From: Beroe forskalii
Taxonomy: Eukaryota; Ctenophora; Nuda; Beroida; Beroidae
Reading direction: 5' to 3'
Assembly (NCBI GenBank): GCA_011033025.1
Contig: WFMF01000623.1
Coordinates: 1 to 64,000, forward strand
Length of the DNA stretch: 64,000 bases
Part shown: piece by piece, positions 24,431-35,960 of the stretch
Layout of the letters: every line of letters begins with the position of its first letter
How positions within the stretch are numbered: position 1 is the stretch's first letter
Notes under the pieces: generated by a model
Told to the model about the DNA's origin: nothing
Database searches by the model: none
The model's input: the letters and a program-made list of their open reading frames with translations, nothing else
Made by a program: the position numbers and the translations under genes

Positions 24431-26915
24431 CGAGCTTATTATTCAGATGGTTTTTACATTAGGAATAGGAAAACTGTTTTCTATGATCTATCTATCCACT
24501 ATCTCGAGTGGTAGGGATAACAACAAATCCAATATGAAATGTTCGATTATTTTTTTCAGTCTTTTAGAAAGCCCTTTTCGCAGATAGAGCATTATCAGAG
24601 AGCTCTCATAGTGAAATGGTGCTATTTTGCAATAAATGGCGCTTCACATATTACCAAAATAAATTGGATCATTACTCAAAGGCAGTTTTGGTGAAAAACG
24701 AGAATGGTACTCATGAAGTTTTGGTAAGATTATACCATATTTAGCAATTGAAAAGGGCATCAGTAAAATTTAGATACTGTGCTGTATTAAACTGCGCAAC
24801 TTGTTTGAGTGACCAACCACCACGAAGTTCCATAACTATTTTGGTGATTGATGTAAATCAATCATATCAATGCTTTTCACTGAATAGCAAAAGTATACCT
24901 AGTATCCATTGTACATTGTACAACAAGTGTGAGTGTGTACCGACTGCCACATTAAAAACGTGGATTTACGGGTACGCACAAGAAGACATAGACGATTCAA
25001 CGTCACCAATATAACAAAACCATTTTATTCCATGATATCATTATAATTCTTTCACGATATAATATGAAAATGAAGCATAAAGTAAGGAATTACATTTATT
25101 CTGCTTGTCCGGCACCTCCGCCACGGAACCGGAGTAGAACACCCCGGGGGCTTCCGTGCTGTTGTACTCGGCGAGGACCTTCAGTCCGATCACCAGCTTC
25201 TCGTGCTTGTAATTCCTCACTTCGATAACCTGGGGCACCACAGGCATGTTACTAAGGGTGGGAATAACTTGGGGGAATAATCTGGGGGGCACAGACATGT
25301 TACATAGGGTGGGAATAACCTTGGGGGGCACAGACATGTTATACAGGGTGGGTTATTGAGTTAGGTATTGGGTGAACAGTTAAGTCTATGAATGACATCT
25401 TCTGACCGTCTGAGATTGATTACCACAACTGTATTCTGGTGGCAGTCTGTTGCTCAATGAGGCTCTTAAATGATTATTTATTGAGTATCCCAGGAATTTC
25501 AAAATCCCCAAAACTCCACGAAATCCAGCAATTTTAGACCTCTACGTCCGTACAAATGTCTGCTTTTGTCAGATCCTGCTCAGACTGCTCAGACTGCTCA
25601 CTGCCCAGGTTTGCTAAAATAAAGTTACCTGCTTTCTAGCAACGAGTTTCTCATCAAAGATATCATCAAATTTGATGAGCACAGGCCGTTGATTATCTGG
25701 TAAATAGGCATGGCCCAATAACCACTGCCACCCATGATGCTTTACTAGTACTCTTGACACTGAAATGTTTTTGAAGTTTTTAAAAATTAGAATACAATCA
25801 AGCAAAATTTCATGAATATGAATTTACTAATTATCAAATTCAATGATGATACTTGGAAATGAAAGTGATATGAATTGGATAAGTATGAAAGTTGTGATCA
25901 TACCTACCTATTTGTCAACTAAGTAACAAATCATGAACATAATGCAATTGGAACACTGTATATTACCGACTGTTACTCACAAGGTAGTTGTATCAAATAA
26001 TCTTTTTTAGACAATATGCTGCCATCCACAAATCTGTCTGAAATCTGAGATCATAAGATAATAGTATATTTGTGTAAGAATTTAGTAAGCTATGAAAGTT
26101 AAGAGGGGGGGGGGGTCATAGGCCGATTTTCAATTAATTGCTGCTTCTGAAAGAGTATAACACAACATGACGTTATTTATTTCCAAATAGTGAATTTGTG
26201 TCGTGCTTGTAGTTACAGTCATGTGCATGTGCGAACTTCCATTGTAATTAGGTGAAAATGAACTTTAATACCTTTATTATAACGCGCAAATTTCGATGTA
26301 GGCCCTTGAAACTTATTAGTTATGTTCAAGGCTAGAAAAAGAAAACCAAACTTGCATCAAACCGATTTTGATTTACACTTTTTGAGCGAAAATAACAATT
26401 TTCAAATTTGACCACAGGCTAAAAAATTGTAAAAAATAGTGATAACCAAATTTCAAATTGGATCTTTTCACTGCCTAAGCCGAAATCAAAAATTGACTCA
26501 ATGCAAAGCTGTGCAAAGTTAATTTTTATGCGTTATCAAGTTTCAAGGGCAAACCTACAGATGGCTGACATTCTATACTTAGGGAATCAACTGGAACTGA
26601 AATCAATCTCAAGTCCTCAGTACCCAGCCCCTTCAAATTTCAGAAGTTGATCGACCTAGAAAGTCCCAATATGTTTATATTATATTATAGCAGTGATAAT
26701 TTAACATCCAATTTCTGTCAGTCAATTCTTACTGAAAGAAATGAATTGACAGTCATTATCTACTTCAGCTTGATTCATGCATCATGATTCAAGTTTGTTT
26801 TGAGAACTCATTGGATTTACCTGAAGTATCTGACTTTCACATTCTGAAAGACAGGCAAAGAGTTTTTTCTGTATCCTCTCAATATTCTCTATCCTTGTTT
26901 TGATCATCTCAATAA
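23880..26915 (-). CDS. SETDB1-like histone methyltransferase, Tudor region (partial, copy 2)
   Basis: Exons 26,821-26,915, 25,981-26,037, 25,629-25,759 and 25,094-25,229 match copy 1 in length (95, 57, 131 and 136 nt) and phase. Here the first exon reads through in frame (IQKKLFACLSECESQILQ), so copy 2 has the intact version. The last two exons, expected near 24,185-24,310 and 23,880-24,000, fall in the low-quality block and cannot be read. Domains are as in copy 1: coiled-coil segment, then Tudor-like repeats with the GVFYSGSVAEVPDKQNK motif. It lies on the same strand as MON1 and 3' of it. Start codon and catalytic SET part are not visible. Confidence 0.6.
25230..25352. repeat. Minisatellite at a splice acceptor (copy 2)
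   Basis: About three units of the same repeat as 19,620-19,862, again abutting the acceptor of the GVFYSGSVAEV exon. The copy-number difference distinguishes the two assembled copies. Confidence 0.8.
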
Positions 26916-27220
26916 CTGGATCAGAATATGTAACCATAGTCTTAGGAGGTTGCATAATGAAAAAGATGCTGAAATGGGGGGGGGAACAACCTCCTCAGCT
27001 TTGATGCTTTAATGGATGTGTAAATCAGCAATGAGGATTTAATTCAAAGGGGTTTAAAGGGTTACAGCCCCATGTGAAACTCCTATGTGCACAGCTTTTC
27101 CATGCACTGCAATGTCATGGCAGCTCCCTACCTGTCATGAACAGGAAGTGCCGTTAAAGATTGGGCCACACATGGAAAAGCCACACACACATATGAGCTC
27201 GACATGCCCCTGTAAGACTA

Positions 27221-28166
27221 CAGGGTGCGCCAAAAGTCTTTTCCCCTTTTACTTTTTTGATCATTCGAAAAATTCCGCAGATATTTTGATTCTGTAAAAA
27301 GTTTCTTTAAATACAACCAAAGAATGGCGGATTCTGAGATTTTTGGGTTGCTATGACGTCCCTAGCAACCACACGAGTTCCCATAGCAACCGACCTAAAA
27401 ATTGAAGATTATTGGCATTTTTGACATAAATCTAGACCAAATTTGCCTATTTGATTGGTCATCATACAGGATAGATATTTCGATTCTGTGAAATTTTTTA
27501 GTGATCATAACCAGTCAATGCTGAATTCTGAGATTTTCAGATTGCTTTGACTTCCATAGCAACCACACAAGTTTCCATAGCAACCGGGCCTAAAATTCAA
27601 GGATTTTCACAAAAATTAGCCCCAAACTCCACCCAAGGAGACTACTTCGAACATGCCCTGAATCCCTTTTGAGCTAAATTCACTGTATTTGATGATTTTG
27701 TATTGTTTACTTCCATTTCCATCATCAATAGAATTGAAATAAATGGCCGTTAGTGAGTTTATTTTTTTAAAGACGCCCAGATTCTTCCATTTTCAGCCCG
27801 GTTGCTATGGAGACTCGTGTGGTTGCTATGAAAGTCAGAGCAAGCTGAAAATCTTAGAATTTATCGTTGACTGTTTATGATCACTGAAACTATTGATAAA
27901 ATCGAAGTATCTATCCTGTATGATGACCAATCAAAAGAGAAAATGTGGTCTAGATCTATATGTCAAAAATGCCAAAAATCTTCAATTTTTAGGTCGGTTG
28001 CTATGGGAACTCGTGTGGTTGCTAGGGACGTCATAGTAACCTATAAATCTCAGAATCTGCCATTCTCTGGTTATATTTAAAGAAAGTTTTTACAGAATCG
28101 AAATATCTGGCGTATTTTTCGAATAATCAAAAAAGTAAAAGGGGACAAGACTTTTGGCGCACCCTG
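27221..28166. mobile_element. Foldback transposon, 946 bp
   Basis: Ends CAGGGTGCGCCAAAAGTCTT and its reverse complement, flanked by TA on each side. Copy 1 of the surrounding duplication has the empty site with one TA (GACTAAATG, near 21,920). The two halves are long inverted repeats containing variants of GGTTGCTATGG...CGTGTGGTTGCTA, so transcripts would form a long hairpin. No transposase is encoded; the TA target suggests mobilisation by a Tc1/mariner-type enzyme (inference). A related copy is at 38,998-39,674. Confidence 0.92.
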
Positions 28167-28236
28167 TAATTGGGATAATTTTTTTTCACTTGTGTTCAGT
28201 TTTGATGTTCATGTGGTAAGCTGACAATCCCCCCTA

Positions 28237-28980
28237 CCAGACAAAAACTTGAAGAAACTTTCGAAACTTGAAGAAAAAAACCAAAAATATTATAATAAAC
28301 TAGATTCAATTAGCAAATTTTGGAGAAAAATTCCCCAGGTCAAAAATCCACTTTGCTACACTGATGGGAGTATGTGGACATCACTGATCCCAACTGCAAT
28401 CCCTGCTGAACCCTAAATCCCTGCTGAAAAACTAAATTACATGTGCACCAAATCAATCAACTTCATTTGATTAACTGCTTCACATAGAAAATCCTTAATC
28501 TAGTGAGGAAATAACAATATTTTGTTACAATAGTAGTGTGTGGGTTGGATTTGGCATTTATTCCCATTAACTGGTCCATATAACGGCTCTGAGGGCCAGA
28601 CTAAACGTCAATTTTCTTAAAACCTGGACATCAATATAACCTTGTCCTAACCCCTGAACCTAACAAATCCTGACCCTAATCAGAACCCTAACCCTTATGC
28701 TTAAAGCGCTAGGTGCGCTTAATTATATTTTTCTGAGTGACGTCATTGTCATAGATAATGAAGGCTCCCGTTTACATGGGAGACGTACCATTAACTGTGT
28801 CAATGATCAATCTAATAACATCAAACGAGGCCCATACAGTGCATTTGTTTAATTAACCTGGACATCAATATATAGCACAGATAACCTAATCATGATATTA
28901 ACGAAGCTTGAAATGCTGGGTGAGGACTTCGACGGGCGATGTGACGGGCGCAAAGTGACGTCCAAATGTGGAACGTTGCG
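28237..28980. other. Intergenic sequence without a recognised gene
   Basis: AT-rich. A degenerate run of CCCTAA-like hexamers lies at about 28,640-28,700, too irregular to be called telomeric. I see no exon. Confidence 0.5.
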
Positions 28981-29590
28981 CCGCGCGCGCGAGGGTAGGG
29001 TAACATCCTACGAGTGAGGACTAGGACTGAGGACAACATAAGATATATTGGCTCTATTACAAGTCCTCTGAATAATACAAAAGGTTAATAACAGAATATT
29101 GCAGGCATAAGTCGAAAAGAAGTTGATACATTACAAGTATTTTTGACATGCGATATTTCCCCTAACCAGGGGTGTCGCGTCGTCGCGTCGGGTGTCGGAT
29201 TGCTAAACACGTATACCATTGTTATTGTTGTAGGATGTTACCCTACCCTCCGCCGCGCACGCTACACGACCAGCTCCAAACTTCCGAGTGTTGCGCGCAG
29301 GGATGGGAGAAATCCATCAATTGTTATTGCCACATGCTATGTGTCCCTGTTTGTTCGCGCGCGCAAGATAGGTCATACAACGTAGGACAAAACCGGGAGC
29401 CTGGTATAACGCGCACGGAGTGCGCGGCGCCACGCCCCTGGTTAGGGGAACAAATTTTTTTCCCCTAACCAGGGGCGTCGCGCCGCGCTCTCCGTGCACG
29501 AAACCAGTGCGCTGGTTAGGGCAACAAATTCTTGGTTGAACAAATTCTCGGTTAAACAAATTCTTGGTTAAACAAATTCTCATTTGCTTA
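28981..29590. repeat. Cluster of GC-rich inverted repeats
   Basis: GAGGGTAGGGTAACATCCTA (28,991-29,010) is inverted at 29,230-29,249. CCCCTAACCAGGGGTGTCGCG (29,159) is inverted at about 29,430-29,450 and repeated directly at 29,462. 29,520-29,582 is four tandem units of AACAAATTCT(T/C)GGTTAA. This looks like nested small transposons. Confidence 0.6.
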
Positions 29591-31019
29591 TTGCTCCTAT
29601 TTCGTTTTATGAAATGTTTCAAAATTTTATCAGTACATTGACACCTATGCTCATGGATGAATGATGTAGTTTTGTGACATAAAGTTTGTTGTGGAACTGT
29701 GTTTCTGAAAAAGTGAAAAGCAAAAGTTTTTTAACTTTATACTTTAACTTTATATTTTATTGAATATTGATAAGATTTGTGATGGTTCAAGTTCATCATC
29801 ATTGACTTTATACCCAACTATACTACTCTTAAATGTGTTGTAATGCCATCTTCCTAGACCTTTTGCCATGTTCTTGTGATCTTTATAGGGCGTTCTAGTG
29901 GAGCGCGCGCTGGCGTCTCTTCGGAGCGCCGCGCACCCTATTTTACCTGGCTACCTAATCATTTATGTTTATGAAGGAGCAGCGCATAAAAGGGCTGCGC
30001 GCCGCTAAAACTCTGTCTGTTGACGCATTTCTCGGCTATTCATTTCTTTGTAGTATATCATTCGATTCATTATTCGTAAACTCTAGTTTCAAAATAGATG
30101 AGGTGTTGAGTTACTGAGTTATTGAGATTTGGTGATGAAAGCAATAGGAGAGACAGGAGCAGACGAGAGAATTTGGAGGTCTTGATCCAATCAGAAAGGA
30201 CTCTAAAATGGATTATTTATGATCCTAGAGGAGAGAACTGAATCCTAGAAAGATGGAAAGAAATCGAGGCGATGATTCAAATTGAAAGATTAAATAGTAG
30301 ACGAAAATGTTGTGGAAATAAAATCAAAAGCATGAATAATTTGATGATAAGATCAACATCCTATTCTTAAATTTGGACGATAAGCTTGATTAAGGAATAA
30401 AACATTAAATTATTTCATGATTCGAATCATTATAACATGAACATACTATCATAACGCATATTTGTGGAGATGGATCGATTAAATGGGTGGATCGATAAAG
30501 ACGCGCAATGGACCGAACTTTCGACAGAATTCTATGGAAAGTAAACGCGCGCGCGGTGAAATGTGCGTCTTTATCGATCACCTCTGTTCAATCGATCCAT
30601 CTGCAAAAACATACGCAATAATTACAATATACACAACGTTCAGTATTATGGTAAAACACTGAAAAAACATCATATAGGATCCTATCTTAATTATAATGAC
30701 TAATTGCAATACTGACATAAAATATGGAAATAAAGACCACAAAAATTACAATTGAGTAATTATGAATTCATGATAAAAGTTCCAAGAGCGAAAGTCATCA
30801 TAGATTTGCTGCAACGAAAGTGGATTGGGATTCAATAAGGTCTAGATGATTGATGTTTCAGTTCTGACGTTGTTTCAGTTAGGCGGTTATTGTATAAGAA
30901 TCATAGAAAGTGTACTAATAGCATTTCATGGTTCATACTTTTTTCCAAGGCTTGCAGCATCTCACTGAATGTAGCAACCTAAATCATATAAATTTGCAAT
31001 CACAAGATAAAATAATAAT
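29591..31019. other. Intergenic region with one short inverted repeat
   Basis: No exon seen. 30,470-30,595 is a hairpin-forming segment: ATGGATCGATTAAATGGGTG and GATCGATAAAGACGC face their inverted forms across about 60 bp. The 3' end of the MON1 transcript presumably lies at the right edge. Confidence 0.5.
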
Positions 31020-33785
31020 CTAATAAACTCCAGACCCAAGGATGAAGAACCTGCTTTCCTCCCTTCGGATCCACTTTAATAACTTATCAATGTTATTCAG
31101 AGCCACAGGACGCGTTACAAACGGTGAGAAAGTACAGTAGATCTCAGCGTTATTCATCACATAACCCACCATGGCTTCTCTCCCGTCCACATCGTAATAT
31201 ATCGCTAGTTTGTGGTCAGGTTGGTGCAGTTTGTCGTACACCAGACAGTACTTCGCGTGGAGGTGTTTCCTGTCTTCCTCGGCCGTGTACGGAGCTGTGT
31301 ACTCCGGACATACGATCTGTGCGGAGCTCTGGCTTTTGTAGATGAAGTGCCGGAGGTGCGGGATCTTGGTGTCCGCGCACACGAAGGGCGTGGCCAGCAC
31401 CCCCTCCAACTTTTCCAGGGTTTTCTGCGCTGTCATCTGCTCCACAATCCTCTGCTTGCACTCAATAATCGTGATATGTTGCTCCCGCTCATTGGTAATC
31501 AGCACCAAACTAATATCCTGAGTCTCGGAGATATAGGAATCATGCACGTAGAGATACCCTCCATCATTAAAATCAGGCAGACAGCAGGGCGCCCACTTCT
31601 CCCCATGTCCCCGGGTACTCCCTGTCTGCACATAGTTCATGAGCAAATGCAGGTCAGCTGGGGTGATCACGTACTGTTTAGGCCGGACTACTGCTATGAT
31701 CTGTCGTTCGTAGAGCAGGATAGCGAATACTAACTCAGGACACCGGTTGGAGAGGAGGATAGAGGCGATCTCGTTACCGGAGAGCGGACGGAAGGGGCAG
31801 GCACCGCACGGAGGAGACCAGGAAACTCACCTCCTCCTCTACGAATCCGATGATGCCTTTGAAGAACTTGGGCAGGCCGGTGAGTTGGCGACGCAGATCG
31901 TAGCTCTGTCGGTTCTTGAATAGCCGAGCCATGTGGGACTGGGTGAGGAAGAATATAGCCTGGTTTGTAACGTACCTGAGCTGGCGTCCTAACTGCTCCT
32001 CACTCTCGTCAGGGTGAGCCACCGCAGCCAGAACCAGCGGCGAGTGGCACCTGGAAACGGGGGTCAGACTGTCGGAGTGGGGGGGGGGGGAGTGGCACCT
32101 GATGATTGTTTAGGTAACACTAGGGGACAGTGGCACCTGATGGTTAAAACTAACTTTACCGACATGGAATGATCTGTACTGTCTTACTGTGGTTGGTAGA
32201 TAAAAATATTCAGAAGTCTAATACCTAGAAATACAATTATTTCAATAATTGCCTATATAGGACTCCTATTCCTTTCAAAATAATTCGAACAATGATATTT
32301 TAAAAATGATTGCACACTAAACAAGTAACCAATTTTTTGCACCCCTGGGGTGTTTCCAATCTAACCTGAAGACGAAGAGCCTATCGCTGGTCCTGATGCA
32401 CTGCAGTTCATCCTGATTATCCTGAACACAGCTGAGCAGGGCTTGCATGACCCCGAACAGTCCTACGATGTTCTCTTCCTTCCCGAACCTGCTGTAGATG
32501 GGCTTCCCAGCCTCGCTGAAGATGAACACGTGTTTCTGATCCGTGTACCACTCTGGCGGGTACTCCTGTGAGAGGAGGGGTGAGAGCGGAATTAAAGAGG
32601 CAAGAAGAAAGGGATGATGGAAGTGATGGCTGGGGAAAAGATTTTAGTTCAATTTTCGAGGACGGAGGGATAGACAAATAAATGAGAAGCTCGATTGAAT
32701 GGGAGGGATGAATTACTGAACTCTGAAATGAACAAGTCACCTTTATCTCGCATTCGAATGACTCCTCTGCAGCTGGGACTTGTGTTGTCGACACGTCGTC
32801 ATCACTTTCTCCTGATGAAGTAAATGTTTAGAATATGTGCTCAATTTTAATCAAGGAGATTTCTAGAGGCACAAGAAAAATATTCGTAAATCTTATTGAT
32901 CACACTAAAACTAGTCTCAGTGAAGCCAATCAATTAATGCATGACTCAAAATTGTAAAGTCCCCCGACATACCAGGTGAGACTAGAGGTAAGCTCGTAGA
33001 ATCAGTCCTTGGAGCGAGCTCCAGAGCTGCTCCAGGTTCAGGCTCTGTGGCATAAGACCCCTGAACCACCACTCCTCCGTCTGTCACTACGGGCAGGTTA
33101 TCATCTGTTTCAGAGGAGGATTCAGGGAGGAACTCCTTGTGGGGAATCACCGGAGACACCTGGGATTGGAAAAACCTTTGAGTGAAAACCAGGAATAAGG
33201 GCTTGCCTCTTTTTGGTCGCAAAACAAAGCAAAATATACATCAATCAATCCATAATTATATCAATTTCCTGTCATTGGCTGTTACAGCTGATGGAATAGA
33301 AGTAAAACCTTCCGAAAACAACGTACCGTGATGATGTCATCATTGTCCTCCACCACTACTTTCTCCTCGTCTATACTCAGCGTACTGTCGTTCAGAGACC
33401 GGGTCAGCGAGCTGATGGGGCGGGGGGAGAGGGCTAGTCCGGGGGGCACCACCCCATTCTCAATCGAGCTCTCCAGGGAGGAGTCAGACAAATCATGATC
33501 GATTCTCTTAGGAGACTTCATCAGAGCAGCAGCCCCACTTTTTACAGGGTTCACAGCGTAGTCCGACGCATTGCTTCGCGGGCGGACTGGTGGGCTGGTT
33601 GTTTCGGGACGGGATTCAGCGTTGAGGCGCAGCCGAGGTACATCATCTACCTCCGCATTTTGCGGACGGATATCATCTAACTCAGCATTTTGCGGAGGGA
33701 TGTCAATTAACTGGGCATCTTGCGGAGGGTCAGTGCTGTTTTCAGCACTAGTCAGCGAGTATTCACTTTCAGCTGCATCACCCAT
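31020..33785 (-). CDS. MON1: Vacuolar fusion protein MON1 homologue
   Basis: MON1 with CCZ1 forms the guanine-nucleotide exchange factor that activates Rab7 on endosomes and vacuoles. Exons: 33,327-33,785, 32,973-33,159, 32,741-32,811, 32,366-32,565, 31,020-32,050; phases agree. The acidic, disordered N-terminus has three PPQNAELDDI-like repeats. The longin-type region starts WYTDQKHVFIFSEAGKPIY, followed by NYDLRRQL-like RQSYDLRRQLTG, RCLPLPSALR, ITPADLHLLMNYV and the family C-terminus LLKWIRREESRFFILGSGVY. Inferred length is about 648 residues, normal for the family. The last exon needs a one-base shift at 31,776-31,778 (CGG T AAC), directly after RCLPLPSALR: probably a sequence error, possibly a real lesion. 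A splice-acceptor-like CTCCTCTAG lies 8 nt before the ATG. Confidence 0.93.
32041..32147. repeat. Degenerate triplication of a MON1 splice acceptor
   Basis: GAGTGGCACCTG, the antisense of the acceptor CAG|GTGCCACTC at 32,050, recurs at about 32,090 and 32,130 in the intron. See the finding on exon-end duplications. Confidence 0.7.
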
Positions 33786-34083
33786 GCATTGAACTAGAGG
33801 AGTGATGGGAGATTAGTCATTTGAGTGGTTATTTGAAAAGTTGATAAAATATTAATCAAAGTTTAACAAAAAATTAAACTAGCGAGGTGGTGAGGGGTTA
33901 CACTGGTTATCTTATAAATCATCAGAATTCTAATCAAATTTTCAACAAAAACATAGGCCATTTTAAAAGTATTTTGTCAAGGAAAAAGTATACACTACAA
34001 TATGAATCAATCAGAGTCAATAAATGGCACAGTGCACGATAAATTAGAGGAAAAATCATATCCGAAGCAAATTTTTGGGAACA
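33786..34083. other. Intergenic region between selenophosphate synthetase and MON1
   Basis: AT-rich, no exon. It contains the distal 3' UTR of the selenophosphate synthetase and, on the minus strand just before the MON1 ATG, a pyrimidine-rich acceptor-like site. Confidence 0.5.
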
Positions 34084-34149
34084 GTTAATTCGTATCGAAC
34101 AATGAATTTCCACAAAGGATTTATTGCAATGTCGTCATAGAAAATTAAC
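34084..34149 (-). promoter_or_regulatory. Candidate SECIS element
   Basis: Lies 219 nt 3' of the selenophosphate synthetase stop. Read on the minus strand it has a lower stem GTTAATT/AATTAAC, a small internal loop, the quartet strands TGAC and CGAT giving U.U, G.A, A.G, C.C pairs, then an upper stem GACATTGCAAT against a partly complementary strand, and an unpaired AAA 12 nt after ATGAC. All of these are hallmarks of a eukaryotic SECIS, which recruits SBP2 to recode UGA as selenocysteine. The folding was done by hand; the upper stem has mismatches. Confidence 0.75.
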
Positions 34150-34367
34150 ACACATTTCCTTCGGTCTGCTCACCTCAAGAAATGATTTCGTTCCTGGTTA
34201 TTTGAAAACAATTATTGAAGTACAAATCAAATTTTTAATAGAAAAAATCAAATTCTGAATAATTTAACTTATTGAAAGGAAAATATTAAATATGAATTAT
34301 TAATAATAGTCAAATTAGAATCATGCTTATCCATGCCTAATAAGAAAACTCAATGACATTGGGATTC

Positions 34368-35899
34368 TCATTTATCTTTCGAAGTCTTGGACCCAGCCAC
34401 GACATCCCCAATAATCCACGCAGTGCCCCCTTCCTTCCTCATCTCCTCCACAAAGTTATCCGCATCCTCCTTTCCCAAACACACCAACAACCCCCCTGAT
34501 GTCTCTGACGAGGTGCCCTCCAGAAGTCTGAAGTTTCTGCCTCCCTTCTCCACCAGCTGCTTACACACCGCGTTAAATCCACTAAACACCGGCAGGGTGT
34601 GGATGTTGAAGTCCACATCAGCTTCTTGGAACTCAGCCAAGTTTCGAGAATGTCCCAGAATTCCGAACCCTGTGACATCAGTAGCAGCGTGAGCGTGGTG
34701 TTTGTGCATGAGCCGCGCAGCAGCTAGGTTTAGCGTTGTCATGGAGATGGTAGCGTCGTTGTAACCCTTGACAACAGCCTCAGGGGTGATGAGCTCCTTG
34801 GCAATGTTCCAGGAGGGGGTTTCCAATGTCATCCACTGGTGCAGATTAACTGCTACCTGGGTTCCAATAGGTTTAGTCAACACGATCTTATCTCCAGCCA
34901 CGGCTTTGTTTGGCATGATAAACTCATCCTTAGCACACACAGAAGTAGCCACCCCACCTATAATCATCCAGGGGTTAACCACGGTCTGTCCCCCATTAAT
35001 TGACACCTTCGCCTCCGCAGCCAGGTCTCTGAACCCCTCCAGTATCATGGGGATCACCACCTTTCTCTGGTCATTGGAGAGATCTCTAGAGACTCCCAAG
35101 AGTAGTAACATGTTGTCCACATCACATACTCCCATGGCGTACAAGTCACTCAGTACGTTAGCACACGCTATCTTACCTGGAGTAGGTGTTGTCAGTCAGG
35201 AAAACAATGCTTGTAGTATTCCTTTGAAGAGTGACAACACGATAGCCCAAATAATGATGCTTGATTAAAATTGTTGACCTTTCACTTCATATTTTTGAGA
35301 AAAAAAAAATTCTTCATAAATCTATGAATGATATTCAATGGGTTACAAAACATTTAAATATTCAACGCATTACCCATGAGGTAGGGATCATTGATGAGAG
35401 GGTAGAAGAAGTCCGTGGTTTCCACCAGAGAGATACCAGGGTGCCGAGTGGGCAGAACACAGGAGTCCAGACCTATCCCAATGCTGTCTCCAGACCCTCC
35501 CAGGAGGGGGGAGGTGGGTTTCAGGGATTGCAAGTAGAGGAGCAGCTCTGCTTGCGGTACCTGGGGCGAGAGGTGGGGTGGTACATGGAAAACAAGACTT
35601 TAAAGTATGGGGAGAGCAAATTTTCAAGAATGAAGCAATATAGATCGTCCCATCCTAAATTAGTACCACCGCAAAAATATCAAGTAGAAGGGGGGGGGGG
35701 GGGTTAAAAACCTTTTCTTAAAAGTGTCATGTACATTCAGATTGGAAGTTTCGATGAAAAAATTAGGTAAAAAGGCTATTTAGGCTGAAGCCTTGCACAC
35801 TACCTTACACCCTCATCCTTTGAGTTTTGTGAAGTCCGTGAGGCGGAAGTCTTTATCCAGACCATGGTCCTCCGGCCGGAACTCCGACCTTCCAACCAT
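34368..35899 (-). CDS. SEPHS2: Selenophosphate synthetase, selenocysteine-containing
   Basis: Makes selenophosphate from selenide and ATP for selenocysteine synthesis in the cytosol. Exons: 35,804-35,899, 35,374-35,560, 34,368-35,176 (96 + 187 + 809 nt), 363 residues. Exon 1 reads [16 protein letters not shown]... up to [13 protein letters not shown], where U is an in-frame TGA at 35,813-35,815. That is exactly the catalytic Sec/Cys position, and the reading continues [10 protein letters not shown] in exon 2. [83 protein letters not shown] and [10 protein letters not shown] are family motifs. The start is supported by equal N-terminal length to other animal members. An acceptor-like CCCCCTGTAG lies 2 nt before the ATG. 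A SECIS candidate follows the stop. A conventional predictor would truncate it at the TGA. Confidence 0.95.
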
Positions 35900-35960
35900 T
35901 GCCTACAGGGGGAGAGAGGGGTGATTAGTTGCCTACAGGGCGAGAGGGGGCAATTAGTAT
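35900..35960. repeat. Duplicated acceptor region before selenophosphate synthetase
   Basis: TTGCCTACAGGG plus a purine-rich tail occurs twice, about 34 bp apart (35,899 and 35,933). On the minus strand each copy is a pyrimidine tract ending CCTGTAG|GCAA, so the acceptor before the start codon exists twice. Confidence 0.7.

Larger units (their letters stand above)
22622..28236. repeat. Direct duplication, copy 2
   Basis: Second copy of 16,985-21,990, starting at GGAAATATTATAAG. It continues without a break into the MON1 to helicase cluster, so this is probably the correctly placed copy. See copy 1 for the differences. Confidence 0.85.

Noticed and set aside
28640..28700. CCCTAA-like hexamers resembling an interstitial telomere
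   Set aside because: Only a few irregular units interrupted by other sequence; no sustained telomeric tract.
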